Assembly: GCF_040802235.1 (NCBI RefSeq)
Contig: NC_133156.1
Span: forward strand, 118,200,173 to 118,264,172
Direction of reading: 5' to 3'
DNA length: 64,000 nt
Origin: Manis javanica
Taxonomy: Eukaryota > Chordata > Mammalia > Pholidota > Manidae
Below are positions 32,925-46,400 of this stretch, in pieces. Position 1 is the stretch's first letter. Every line of letters starts with the position of its first letter. The notes below the pieces were generated by a model. That model had not been told where the DNA came from. It saw nothing but the letters and a program-made list of their open reading frames with translations, and searched no databases. Made by a program: the position numbers and the translations under genes.

Positions 32925-33395
32925 ATAGTGATTAAGAGTGTGGATTTTAAAGTCATTTTACCTCTGTTCACATCCTAGCTTTATCATTTCTATATGTATA
33001 AGTGTTGGTAGACTGTTAACTTTTTTAAAATTAAGGTATCATTGACAATACAATCTTATGAAGGTTTCACATGAGCAACATTGTGGTTTCAGCAGTCACC
33101 CATATTATCAAGTTCCCACCACCACCCCATTGTACTCACTGTCCATCAAGCATAGTAAGATGCTACAGAGTCATTACTTGTCTTTTCTGTGCTATACTGC
33201 CTTCCCTGTGACCTACCTATATTGTGAATTACCTATAAGGCTAATTATAATGCCCCTTAGCAGATTGTTAACTTTTCATGTGTCTTTTTCCTCATATGTA
33301 AAATGGTGAGATTTCAGATTATTGGGAGATTAAAAATCAAGTCCATATAAAAGAGTTTAGCATGCTACGTAGCACCTAGTAAACAGTAAATCTAC
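32925..33395 (+). mobile_element. MIR element split by an L1 fragment
   Basis: The left half (GTGATTAAGAGTGTGGATTT ... CACATCCTAGCTTTATCATTT) and the right half after 33277 (CATGTGTCTTTTTCCTCATATGTAAAATGGTGA ... CACCTAGTAAACAGTAAA) form one MIR in order. The L1 insert at 33025-33261 lies between them. Confidence 0.65.
33025..33261 (-). mobile_element. 5'-truncated L1 3' end with target duplication
   Basis: Flanked by AGAYTGTTAACTTTT at 33010-33024 and 33262-33276 (one mismatch in 15). The content is the lineage L1 3' UTR in reverse (GGTATCATTGACAATACAATC, GAAGGTTTCACATGAGCAAC). Confidence 0.85.
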
Positions 33396-33819
33396 TTTAG
33401 ATATTATATTTTAGGATTTTATATGTTATTAGTGCATTTTATATAGTAGTAAGGATTTTCATAAACTTTTGGTTCATACTTCTTTTTCTAGAATTACTAC
33501 TAACTAGGGTATACTACCTATGAGTCCCAGCGTGGGTCTCAACTTTGAGTTTTGGCTTCTGAGGTTTCAACCACTAGATGGTGATATTTGATTGTATAGC
33601 TAAGTGGTCTGAATTTTTTTTTTTTAATTCATTTTTTCCTATATGTGGATTAGTGTGTATGTGTGTGAAGCAGGAATATAATTAGAATTTACTGTAAATT
33701 TTGTCTCTTGTCTAGAAAAGAATACCTGTCAAAGTGAACTTGAGGGTAATTTTGCTTTGTGACGTACATTCTGTTTGGTGCCAGTGTGGGTGAATTTCAA
33801 GACAGAGATCATCGTTTTG

Positions 33820-35935
33820 ATGTCATCTCTTTCTCCCTTTCTTTTGGCTTGGTCTCCCTGATATACAAACATGCCCTGATAGCATCCATTAAGATGCTTA
33901 CCTCCCCCCTTACCTCCACATGCCCTATCTGCTCCCCCTTCACCACAAACTCCATTTCTTGGTGAATCATCCTTTCAGTCCATTTCATTCAGGGTTTTTT
34001 CCTCACCAATCCACTGAAACCACTCTTGAAAAGGTTATGTGACCTCCAGGTTGTCAAATCCTGTCATCATGTCTGTATTGTCCTTTACCGTGGACCACTC
34101 TTCTCTAGTTCATCTGCTGTCCAATCTGTACCACCACTTTCTCATGCTTTGCCATTTGCTTTCATTTTGATGTCCACTCCTCCTTAATATTCTTTGCTCT
34201 TCTCTAAATATTGGTAGTTCACAGTGTTTACAAAGTATTTCTCTTTTCCATTTACATTCCCTTCTTCTGCAGTCTCTTGCTTTCAGTACCATCTCTATAC
34301 CAGTGACTACCAAATATGTGTCTGCAGTGCTGTCTTCCCGCCTGAATTCTAAACTCTTAAAGCTCCAAGTGCTTACTTTATACCCACTTGGATGTCCAGG
34401 TAGTATCTCAAACTTAACATGTACTCAGTGAAACTCTTGATTTTTCTTCTAACCATCTGGTCCTTTCTGGTCTTCCCTGTGTCACTAAAAATGTCATCAT
34501 TTACCCAGTTACTTAAGCCCAAAAGCCTGGAGTCAACGCTACTAGTTTATGTACCATTAAAATAGTACCACTGTACTCCAGACTAATCAACCCTACTCAC
34601 CTCCAGCTTCCTGCCCTTGAGGCAACTTGTGCTATTCTTGTTGTAAAGTCCTGGAAGTGGCTCCTGTTGTCACAGACCAGAGAGTCCCTGTGTGTGGTGC
34701 TAACCAAAAATGAAAGACTATCACACCTTGACATTGGCCAGATTGGACCTAAAGATGCCCTGGAGGGACTGGGTCACACATGCAGAAGTGTGAGTGGGTT
34801 AAAGCTATGTGGGGCAGGCTTTGACTAGTGGGAGACAGGGTATGGGAGGGAACCTGCAGATAAATTATTTTTCCTTTTTCTCCCCCTAGACTGTTCAAGA
34901 TATAGGGTTTCATATAGTCTTCCTTAAGAGGTTCTGCAAGAGTAGCAATCATCTTTGTTTTTGACAGTATTGTCAGCCTAACATATGCCTTGTATTTATT
35001 CTCCCTTCTCTTTTATTCCTCATTCTTGTTTGCCTGGGAGCCTACCCCCAACAAGGAATTAGTTAGCAAGCTTAGGCCTCAAGCTCTGTTTTCCAGGTAA
35101 CCCCAGCTAGTATACCATCCTGGATTCTTTTCCTTTTTTTAGTCCTCATATTCAATTCAAGTTTAGTTGACTTTACTCTTTAAACGTATTCTAAATCTCT
35201 TTTATCCTTCACTCTGTTTTCATTGCTGTCATTCTGGTCTAATCTTTTGTCACCTCTTACCTAGATTACTCAGGCAGTCTCCTAACTAGGCTCCCTGGGC
35301 TCATTCATATACCCCTACCTTCTCCTTCCCTAGTTACTGAGTTTTTTCAAACTTTTTTCAAAATGTTAATCAATTCGTGTTTCTGTGTTGCATGAAAACT
35401 CTGTGGATTCCCCATCACACATAACAGTACTTCACTCATAGCCGTGGCCTACTAGTTCCTAAGTGATCGTGGCTTTGCCCTACCTCTTTTTCACTCCCCT
35501 TCTTCCTTCTACTTAACAGCCATGCTGGTTTTCTTTCTTTTATTTATAACAGAGTGTATGGCCCTGCCTTGGGCTCTTTTCCTTTCTCTGGAATGAGCTT
35601 TATCTAGCTCTTCAGTTGGCCGACCACTTTTTGTCATTCAGTTTGCAGCTCAAATGCCTTCCTAGAGAAAGACCTTTCCTGACCACATATTCTGAGTAGC
35701 CACCCAGTCACTCCCTGTCACATCCTTCTGTTTGTTTTTTGTCATGTGCCTTAATCATATTTTAACTTAAGCTTTTTGGTCTTTCTCTGCCTTCTTCCTA
35801 CATGCAAACATTATAGAATGTAAAATCTAGGAAAATAGTAGGAATCCTTTTATATCTCATTCAATGCTGCATCCTCAGTAACTAGAATACTACCTGACCC
35901 ACACTAGGTGCTAAATAAATATTTTGTAAATAAGT
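33820..35935 (+). mobile_element. Long L2 element, interrupted
   Basis: L2 text runs 33820-34555 (for example TGTGACCTCCAGGTTGTCAAATCC, AGCCCAAAAGCCTGGAGTCAACGC) and resumes at about 35145. It then ends typically with ACTAGAATACTACCTGACCCACACTAGGTGCTAAATAAATATTTTGTAAATAAG. About 560 bp in between (34556-35144) is a foreign segment I cannot name, possibly an LTR or MER element. Confidence 0.65.
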
Positions 35936-37436
35936 AAGCTGGTAACTATAGTGCTTGTTTAACTTGAAGCTGTAGTGTAGTGATCTACTTGGGAGCAAAG
36001 TAGCTAAACACTTTGACATTTCTGTACGGTAAATGAGTGTGCTATCTAACTTACTTGGCGTGATCACCAGCTGCTCTTTACCTCAGCGTAGGGTATTGTC
36101 TCACCCTGCTCCTGGGCAATGCCTGGACTATTCACTTTGCTTCCTTCCTTGTTCTAGTTCAGTTGCATACTGTGAAGGTTGTCTTTAAACTGGCTGAATC
36201 AGACTTTGGTCACTGATTAACCATAGTGACTTTAACCCAAGTTTTTATCTTTTAATGTTTCCTATTCAACAGCTGCAGTAGGGCTGTATCTGTTCAGTCT
36301 GTTCCAAACTGATGTTGAATTAAGAGATAATCTGTAGAAGTTAGGAGAGACTATTGATTTATTAGGTGCCAAGTTTCCTATGATCCCAAAATGGAGGAAC
36401 TAGGTGGCACCACCCTTTATTTATAGGCCAGGAGAAGTAAATCAAAGAGAAGAATGAGCAGTGAAGGAGGACAGAGAATTCAGCTAGCTGACAAAGGTGA
36501 AGTAAATGCCCCCTAGTTCTTGCTTCCTTTTAGCCAGTGAAAACAGTTGCTTGTTCCTTTAAACCTTGTATGTCCTGCATGTACAAGGAAACAAAGCATA
36601 TGTCACTCAGCAACAACTGCTGTCAGGGATGGTCAGGTTTGCAAGATGAAAATGGTGCATTTGAGGGGAGAACATTTTTCTTTTTGTCTTGAATCTGTGC
36701 ACTTGTGTTTTCACATGTGCATGTTTGTGTGTGCATGTGTATGTGCCTGCCTAGTAAGCTGAGAAAACAAAGTGATGGTCAGTGCTGTCTTGAACTTCTT
36801 AGTGTATTTCGTGCTTTGGGATAATGTAAGCTTAGATACATAAGCAGCTTTGGGGGGTGAGGGTGGGGGAAGCTGTCCTGTTTCTCAGCAGTTGTGCAGT
36901 CAGCATTTTAGGGGGGACAGTTCTCTGCTGTGCAGGATTGCCCTTTGCCTTGTAGGACGGTAACATCCCTGACACCTCCTTCCATTGCCTCCAAGTCATA
37001 GTGCCAACTAAAAGGGTCTCCATAAACTGCCTTAAATGTCCACCATGAGTTGCTAACTGCCCCTGGTTGAGTTAGAAAACAGGACTGGGAAAAAAAGACA
37101 CATGAAAGGTGTCAAATTTTAACAGTGGAAGGGCCAAATAGAGCTGTGGTTGGTTAACTGCACCTGTTTTTATAAACACAGTTGTATAGGGACACGGACA
37201 TGCCTGTGTGTGTATGTATTGTCTCTGGCTGATTTTGTGCTACAGTGGAATTGAGTAGTTGTGCCAGAGGCTGTATGGCCCACAAAGCCTAAAATATCCA
37301 CTATCGGAACCTTTACTGTGCTGACCTGGGTCTAGAGACCAAAGACCTCCAGTCCCTTCCTCAAAAGCCACAAAGACTATTGAAACTGCAAACATCCCAG
37401 CATTTTAAAGACTCTCTGCTTATACCTAGAATTCTA
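35936..37436. other. Intronic stretch, no gene seen
   Basis: Apparently unique intron sequence. A short TG-rich tract lies at 36713-36750. Only chance frames are present. Confidence 0.45.
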
Positions 37437-37841
37437 ATCTCTTGGTTCTTTTTTTTTTGATGGTGTTTTTTTTTTTTTTACTTTTTTTTACTTTTTTATT
37501 TTTTTAATTTTGGTATCATTAATCTACAATTACACAAAGAACATTATGTTTACTAGGCTCCCCCCTTCACCAAGTCACACCCCACAAAACCCATTACAGT
37601 CACTGTCCATCAGCGTAGTAAGATCTGTAGTCACTACTTGTCTTCTCTGTGTTGCACAGCCCTCCCTGTGCCTCCCCCCACATTATACATGCTAATGTTA
37701 ATGGCCCCTTTCTTTTTTCCCCCCCTTATCTCTCCCTTCCCTCCCAGCCTCCCCAGTCTCTTTCCCTTTGGTAACTTGTTAGTCCGTTCTTGGGTTCTGT
37801 GATTCTGCTGCTGTTTTGTTCCTTCAGTTTTTTCTTTGTTC

Positions 37842-40818
37842 TTATACTCCACATATGATTGAAATCATTTGGTACTTGTCTTTCTCTGCCTGGCTTATTT
37901 CATGGAGTATAATACCCTTTAGCTCCATCCATGTTGTTGCAAATGGTAGGATCTGTTTTCTTCTTATAGCTGAATAATATTCCATTGTGTATATGTACCA
38001 CATCTTCTTTATCCATTCATCTACTGATGGACACTTAGGTTGTTTCCATTTCTTGGCTATTGTAAATAGTGCTGCAATAAACATAGGGGTGCATATGTCT
38101 TTTTCAAACTGGGCTACTCTATTCTTAGAGTAAATCCCTAGAAGTGGAATTCCTGGGTCAAATGGTATTTCTATTTTGAGCATTTTGAGGAACCTCCATA
38201 TTGCTTTCCACAATGGTTGAACTAATTTACATTCCCACCAGCACTGTAGGAGGTTTCCCCTTTCTCCACATCCTCACCAGCATTTGTTGTTGTTTGTCTT
38301 TTGGATGTTGGCCATCCTAACTGGTGTGAGGTGAGAACTCATTGTGGTTTTAATTTACATTTCTCTGATGACTAGCAATGTGGAGCATCTTTTCATGTGT
38401 CTGTTGGCTGTCTGAATTTCTTCTTTGGAGAACTGTCTGTTAAGCTCTGCCCATTTTTTAATGGGGTTATTTGCTTTTTGTTTGTTGAGGTACATGAACT
38501 CTTTCTATATTTTGGATGTCAACCCTTTATTGGATCTGTCATTTATGAATATATTCTCCCATACTGTAGGATGCCTTTTTGTTCTATTGATGGTGTCCTT
38601 TGCTGTACAGATTTTCAGCTTGATGTAGTCCCACTTGTATTTTATTCTTTTTGATTCAATTGTGAATGGAATTGTTTTCCTGATTTCTCTTTCTGTTAAT
38701 TCATCACTAGTGTATAGGAAAGCAACAGATTTCTGTGTATTAATTTTGTATCCTGCAACTTTGCTGAATTCAGATATTAGTGCTAGTAGTTTTGGAATGA
38801 AGTCTTTAGAGTTTTTATGTACAATATCATGTCATCTGCAAATAGTGACAGTTTGACTTCCTCTTTACCAATCTGGATGCCTTGTATTTTTTGTTTTGTC
38901 TGATTGCCATGGCTAGGACCTCCAATACTAGGTTGAATAACAGTGGGTAGAGTGGCATCCTGTCTTGTTCCCGATATCAGAGGAAAAGCTTTCAGCTTCT
39001 AGCTGTTAAATATGATGTTGGCTGTGGGTTTGTCATATATGGCCATTATTATGTTGAGGTACTTGCCCAGTATATGCATTTTGTTGAGAGTTTTTATTAT
39101 GAATGGATGTTGAATTTTGTCGAATGCTTTTTCAGCATCTATGGAGATGATCATGTGGCTTTTGTCTTTCTTCTTGTTGATGTGATTGATGATGTTGATG
39201 GATTTTCAAATGTACCATCCATGCATTCCTGAGATGAATCCTACTTGGTCATGGTGTATGATCCTCTTGATGTATTTTTGAATTTGGTTTGCTAATATTT
39301 TGTTGAGTATTTTTGCATCTATGTTCATCAGGGATATTGGTCTGTAATTTTCTTTTTTTGGTGGGGTCTTGCCTGGTTTTGGTATTAAGGTGATGCTGGC
39401 TTCATAGAATGCATTTGGGAATATTCCCTCCTCTTCTGTTTTTTGGAAAACTTGGTTACCGATTCAATTTCATTGCTGGTAATTGGTCTGTTTAGATTTT
39501 CTGTTTCTTCCTTTGTCAGTCTTGGAAGGTTGTATTTTTCTAGGAAGTTGTCCATTTCTTCTAGGTTTTCCAGCTTGTTAGCATATAGGTTTTCATAGTA
39601 GTCTCTAATGATTGTTTGTATTTCTGTGGGGCCCGTCGTGATTTTTCCTTTCTTGTTTCTGATTCTGTTGATGTGTGTATATTCTCTTTTTCTCTTAATA
39701 AGTCTGGCTAGGGGCTTACCTATTTTGTTTATTTTCTCAAAGAACCAGTTCTTGGTTCCATTGATTTTTTCTTTTGTTTTATTCTTGTCAATTTTATTTA
39801 TTTATTCTATGATCTTTATTGTGTCCCTCCTTCTGCTGACTTTAGGCCTCATTTGTTCTTCTTTTTCCAATTTCAATAATTGTGTCTTTAGACTATTCAT
39901 TTGGAATTATTCTTCCTTCTTTTAATATGCCTGGATTGCTATATACTTTCCTCTTAAAACTGCTTTCGCTGTGTCCCACAGATTGCTTGATCTCTATTTT
40001 GATTTGGTCATTGATCCATTGATTATTTAGGAGCATGTTGTTAAGCCTCCTTGTGTTTGTGAGCCTTTTTGCTTTCTTTGTACACTTTATTTCTAGTTTT
40101 ATCCCTTTTGGTCCGAGAAGTTGGTTGGTAGGATTTTAATCTTTTTAAATTTACTGAGGCTCTTTTTGTGGCCTAGCATGTGGTCTATTCTGGAAAATGT
40201 TTCATGTGCACTTGAGAAGAATGTGTATCCTGCTGCTTTTGGGTGTCGAGTTCTGTAGATGTCTGTTAGGTCCATCTGTTCTAGTGTGTTGTTCAGTGCC
40301 TCTGTGTCCTTACTTATTTTCTGTCTGGTGGGTCTGACCTTTGGACTGAGTGGTGTGTTGAAGTCTCCCAAAATGAATGCATTGCATTCTATTTCCTCCT
40401 TAATTTCTGTTAGTATTTGTTTCACATATGTTTATGCTCCTGTATTGGGTGCATATATATTTATAATGGTTATATCCTCTTGTTGGACTGAGCCCTTTAT
40501 CATTATGTAGTGTCCTTTATCTCTTGTTACTTTCTTTGTTTTGAAGTCTATTTTGTCTGATACTAGTACTGCAACACCTGCTTTTTTCTCCCTGTTGTTT
40601 GCATGAAATATCTTTTTCCATCCCTTGACTTTTAGTCTGTGTATGTCTTTGGTTTTGAGGTGCATCTCTTGTAAGCAGCATATAGATGAGTTTTGCTTTT
40701 TTATCCATTCTATTACTCTGTGTCTTTTAATTGGTGCATTCAGTCCATTTACATTTAGGGTGATTATTGAAAGATATGTACTTATTGCCATTGCAGGCTT
40801 TAGATTCATGGTTACCAA
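37842..40818 (-). pseudogene. L1 ORF2, deleted and frameshifted
   Basis: Starts at 40818 with the endonuclease text LNVNGLNAPIKRHR. Endonuclease continues in 40099-40425 (GDFNTPLSP, ETFSRIDHM). Most of the later RT is broken and part is deleted at 38634. The C-terminal frame 37842-38213 remains (FDPGIPLLGIYSK). Not functional. Confidence 0.8.
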
Positions 40819-41372
40819 AGGTTCAAGGTTAGCTTCTTTCCTATCTAACTGTCTAACTTAACTCACTTATTGAGCTATTATAAACACAGTCGGATGATTC
40901 TTTCTCTCCATTCTTATTCCTCCTCCTGCATTCTTTATATGTTAGGTGTTTTATTCTGTATTCTTTTGTGTTTCCTTTGACTGCTTTTGTGATTAGTTGA
41001 TTATATTTTTTGCCTTTAGTTAGTATTTGGTTGGTCTGCTTTCTTTGCTGTGATTTTATTTTCTCTGGTGACATATGTTTTGCCTTAGGAGTGCTTCCAT
41101 CTAGAGCAGTCCCTCTAAAATACCCTGTAGAGGTGGTTTGTGGGAGGCAAATTCCCATAACTTTTGCTTGTCTGGGAATTGTTTAATCCCTTCTTCATAT
41201 TTAAATGATAATTGTGCTGAATACAGTATCCTTCATTCAAGGCCCTTCTGTTTCATTCCATTAAATATATCATGTCATTCTCTTCTGGCCTGTAAGGTTT
41301 TTGTTGAGAAGTCTAATGATAGCCTGATGGGTTTTCTTTTGTAGGTGACCTTTTTTTTCTCTCTGGCTGCCT

Positions 41373-41831
41373 TTATACTCTGTCCTTGTCCTTGGTCTTT
41401 GCCATTTTAATTATTATATGTCTTGGTGTTGTCCTCCTTGGGTCCCTTCTGTTGGGAGTTCTTTGGGCTTCCATGGTCTGAGAGACTATTTCCTCCCCCA
41501 GGTTGGGGAAGTTTTCAGCAATTATTTCTTCAAAAACACCTTCTATCCCTTTTTCTCTCTCTTTTTCTTCTGGTACCCCTATAATGCAGATATTGTTCCA
41601 TTTGGATTGGTCACACAGTTCTCTTAATATTGTTTCATTCCTAGAGATCCTTTTATCTCTCTCTGCCTCAGCTCCTCTGTATTCCTGTTCTCTGATTTCT
41701 ATTCCATTAACGGCTTCTTGCACCTCATTCAGTTTGCTCTTAAGTCTTTCCAGAGATTGTTTCATTTCTGTATTCTCCCTCCCAACTTTATCCGTTAGTT
41801 CTTGCATATTTCTATGCAGCTCCATCAGCAT
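41373..41831 (-). pseudogene. L1 ORF1 fragment
   Basis: 152 open codons: heptad-type coiled coil (about residues 1-60), then ILRELCDQSKWNNICIIGVP and FPNLGEEIVSQTME of the RRM part. The N-terminal start and the C-terminal domain are in other frames on either side. Confidence 0.75.
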
Positions 41832-43239
41832 GGTTATGACCTTTATTTTGAATTCTTTTTCAGGAAGATAGGTTAATCTATCTCCGCAGGCTCCTTCTCT
41901 GGGGTTGTCTTTATGATTCTGGTCTGGATCAAATTCTTCTGCCTTTTCATGGCGATAGATGTAGTTGTGCAGTTGGCAAGTGTGTCAGCTGGAAGAACAA
42001 AGTCCCTTGTTGCTTGTCAGTCACTTTCCTTTCTTGCGACAATGGTGACCCCTAGCAGCTTGTACTGGGCAGCTGCGCGCCGACGAGGCCTCTGAGTCTC
42101 TGGGTGGTTGCTGTGGGCACGGCCACTCTCAGGCTGCTCCCCTGCTATGGCGGGCCTGTGGAGCCATGCCGGAGGGGGAATGGACGGGAGACTGTTTATC
42201 GCCATGAGGGGCCTCAAAGCTGCGCTGCCTCCCAGAGGGTTACAGCGCCCGGAGTTCCCTGGGATTCCCAGCTGCTGAGCTGAGTGCGCTGGGACGCTTC
42301 CATCCAGCTGTGTGGCCCCTGTACCTTTAAGATTTTCAAAAAGCACTTGCTTTTCTTTTGTCCCAGGGGCACTGGCTGTGGGGACCTGCTCGCAGATTTT
42401 ACTCTTCTGTTTCCCTAGTATCCATCACACCGTGCACCATGTGTCTGAGCTCCTGGTGCAGATGACTAAGGCTGGGTATTTAGCAGTTCTGGGCTTCCAC
42501 TTCCTCCCTGCTCTGACTCCTTTCCTCCCGTCGGGGAGCTGTGGTGGGGGGGTCTCTTGGGTCCCGTCGGGCCGTTGCTTGTATCCTACCCTTTTCATGA
42601 GGTGCTGAGTTCTCGCAGATGTAGATGTAGCCTGGCTGTTGTACTGTATCTTCTTGTCTCTCTTTTAGGAATAGTTGTATTTGTTGTATTTTCAAAAGTA
42701 TATATAGTTTTGGGAGGAGATTTCCGCTGCCCTTCTCACGCCACCATCTTGGCTCCTCCCTCCCTGATCTCTTGGTTCTTTTTACTCACATTCCTGTTTC
42801 CCTATTCTTGGGTTTCTTGTAATTTTATATGTGGAATGGTGCGATGGAACAAAGTGCAAGTTAGTGTTTGCTACTTTTGTCTTGGGGTAAAATTTGTTTT
42901 TACTTTTTTCTACATTTTTTTTTTCTGATGTATTAACCGTGTGGTAGCTCCTGTGTCCTCTTTTAAAGTCTCTCATGCTTCCCTCTGATGCTTTCCAAGA
43001 CTTCTTTTGGAGAAGGTGGGACAAACGAGTAGACAGAGTCTATATTAGCACCTTCTACCCGCCTGACTGTGTTCTTGGTGTTGTAGAGAAGATAGGCAAA
43101 TCTACCCTTTGGTTCCTGAACTCATTAATAAAGAGAAGACTTAAAAAAATCCATGGAGGAATTAGTGAAAAATTAATTTCTCTAATTAATTTAGAGGAGT
43201 TAGTTAGTGCTGTGGGAGACATCACTGGGATAATTGGAC

Positions 43240-43450
43240 AAAGCACTAGTCTTAGAATTATAAGAACTATCTTCAAATCCTGGTTTCTGCAGGACTCACA
43301 CCATGTGCTGTGGGACTAGGCCTCTGGTCGCTCTCTCCCTATGTTTCCTTATCAGTAAAATGAGAACAAGTAATGCCAATCTTACAGGACTTTTATAGCA
43401 CTAAGTGAATTAACTTTTTGTGAAAATAATTGTATATTAACTAATTGTAT
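43240..43450 (+). mobile_element. MIR element
   Basis: CAAATCCTGGTTTCTGCAGG, CCTTATCAGTAAAATGAGAAC and CTTACAGGACTTTTATAGCACTAAGTGAATTAA follow the MIR consensus order. Confidence 0.65.
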
Positions 43451-46400
43451 TGAATGTGCTTTATTAAACAAAGTACTTGAGAAATAAAAGTGTTATAACA
43501 TGATCAGTTAAGTGGTACTCAAGGTCTTTGTGACTGGGAGATTTTAACATGGCCTTAGAGGAGAGAGAGCCTTTGAGTGGGTGAAGAGAGATAGGAACAG
43601 AATCTTAGATGTGCCTGTGTTTGTGTACTGGGGAACCCACATAAACACAATCCTCATACGTGGGTAGGAACTGGACAAAGACACAGCTGGGTGGGGAATA
43701 GTAGAAAAAAGATTGCACAGAAAAGCTACTACTGGAAGAAAGACATTTATTTGCATAATTTACTACTGCAGAATTTACTACTAATACATGTATTAGAATA
43801 TTATGAGTAGGATTATTATGAAAGAGTAAGTTAATTTTCCAGAGAAGGAAGACAGAACATAGCAGATTTCCAAAGTTTTTCAGGTTATATCTGTAATAAT
43901 ATTTGGAACTATTATTTAGAAATAGTGTTGAGATCACCCACAATTTGCCTAAAGAAGTACAGGCACTTTCTTTTTAGATGGCATAGATACTGCTTTTAGA
44001 GGTAATATCTTTAAATTTTAGTGGATATTAGCATCCAGAGACTAAATTTCTTTGATGTATATGCTTCTTGTAAAGAACATTGTAGATGATAGCTATCAGT
44101 AAGCAGAGATGGGTATTGAGTATTGCTGAGTGTCATGTACTTTTTTTCTCTGTTATCTGATACCTATGAAACATTTTTTTAGTATTTTTCTGAGGTGATC
44201 CCAGTGTGGTCATATTTAGGTTATATTTTAATAAGTTGCTGTATTTAATTTGCTAATCCTTTATTTAGGATTTTTATAGTTAAATTACAGACTAAAACAT
44301 TTTAAGGGGATCATTAGGATTAATTCATCTTTCTTAGGACAAAAGTGTACTTTATTTTTATTGCTAGATTCTCCCAGTTTGCTGACATATGTTAGGACCC
44401 TTCAGACTACATTTTTAATTGTGGTATTTAAAACTTTGGATAAGGCAGTGGCAGCTATTTTCCGTTCAGGGCCTGTTCCATATTTTCCCAGTTAATCCCA
44501 CAAAAATTGTGGATCATTTCTTATATCCACCTTATTTCTTCAAAAATTACTGATATGTATTAGGCCTTACTGTGGTCAGCTGCATATGCCTTGGTGAACA
44601 AAATACCTATCGCACTGTCTACATAGAGCTTTTAGCTTAAACATAGAAATAAATGTAAAGTTTCATACTGTTTTAGGAAGAAAAATAACTGGGTACCATG
44701 AACAAATATTCACCAGAATGATTAGATAAGGGGTCACAGAGGTCTTCTCTGAGGGAGCAAGAAGGCAAGTGATCAGGTTCATCCAGGTGAAGAGAGGAGA
44801 TCCTATTTATTGTTTCCCCTTTTGTGTACTTTGTGATTTTATCATATTTATTGTTAAAATAAGGCAGTCTGCTATAGTCCTGCCCATTTATTTATACATA
44901 TTTTTATTTTTTCCAAATTATTCCATGATGTTGGACTTAATTTCTGGTGAATTTTATTTTATGATGTTTATGTATGTGTATGCTAAATGAATGAGTAATG
45001 TAGGTGGTAAAATATTTTAAATGATCCCTGTATCTAAAGTAGTAATTGGGAAATTAAAATTGACTTTTTACATTTTTCAGAAATTGATTGTCTAGTATAG
45101 CAAGGAATAGAACAGGGTAATTGCTTTCAGTACAATGACAACTAAGAAACATCCGGATTAGGTAGAAGTTGGCACCCGTTGCTGTAATTCATTTTGGAAA
45201 ATGACCTTTATCCTGTTTGTGTACACTGCAATGTAATTTCAGAGCTCCTTCCTCCTGTTCCAGAATGACTTGATCTGCCCTAAATTGTTTGTTCTTGTAT
45301 ATAATAAATGAGAAACTTTTAGACATGTTTGCTCTTTGGTGTAAGTAAATAAAATTATTATTGAAAGTGGGCTTTATGATTTAACATAATCCTATGTCTA
45401 CATAATTTCAATAAGTGATAGGGACTAAAACTCAGAGGAGTTCAGGATTTAATAATAGCACCTTTTAAAGTGTGTTTATTTCTCTTCCCTTGCCTAATAG
45501 CATACTGGAACTCAACATCTCAACACTTTTTTCTGATCCAGTTCTGCTTTCCCTAAATATGATTGTCTTGAGAAAATGTGTAATTAGGAAGTATATATTT
45601 TTTTGCTCATTATTGCTTTTTTCTTTTTTTCTTTCCGAGCTTATCTTAAGCTACTGAAAATTATGACCCTAATGACAAATGCTTATTGTGTAAAACTGCA
45701 CATTATTTTTTCCTTGCTTTCTTCAGAATGCTGCTCCAAATTCTAGACAAAGAAACTGAAAATAATTTAGAGATTTCTTTTTCTTGGTTTAATTCAGGAA
45801 ATTGACCATTGTCTCAAAGTTGGAACCTGATCTACCTACATTGGAAATCACACAATTTTCACTCAAATTATATCTATTTAAAACTACTTTTAGTATTATA
45901 ATGCCAATGTGAAAGTTCCCACAAAATCAAGGAAATAAACTAAACATTAATTTCAAATATTATATCCTAAACAGAGGAAAGTCACCTCCAAAAACAAAAT
46001 CTAAACTGAGTCAGAAATGTTATTTCTATCATTAAACATTTTTGGGCACAATTATTATAAATATTATTAGTAATACAATATAAAATAAGGTGAAAATTTG
46101 TAATTTATTGCTAAGTTTTTAATTAGGAAATGATGAATTTTAATATTAACTACTAATTTGCTAAAAATATATCTGATGGGATTGATTAGCTTTTAACTTT
46201 CTTTTGCTGTTTCCACATGAGCATGTAAAATTGTGTGATAGAAATCGATCATGATATTAATGAAAAGTGAGGATCATTTGTGGTTGGTTACATTTTATTT
46301 GACATAGACAAAACTGCTATAACATTTCTTCTTGGATACAATCAATCCTCATTCATGTATTCCACTTTTGTGAGTTCACCTACTCTCTAAAATATATTTG

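Larger units (their letters stand above)
37454..42766 (-). mobile_element. Near-full-length young L1 with internal deletions
   Basis: Perfect 17-bp target duplications ATCTCTTGGTTCTTTTT at 37437-37453 and 42767-42783. The 5' UTR keeps GGAGCCAAGATGGTGG (YY1-type box at 42741-42750), so the 5' end is complete. Compared with the L1 at 17170-30515, about 0.7 kb of ORF2 is missing at 38634. Smaller gaps lie near 39456 (about 105 bp) and 39982 (about 47 bp). It is antisense to TTC33. Confidence 0.9.

Noticed and set aside
34556..35144. Possible LTR inside the L2 element
   Set aside because: No clear TG...CA ends or target duplication found, so not listed as an LTR.
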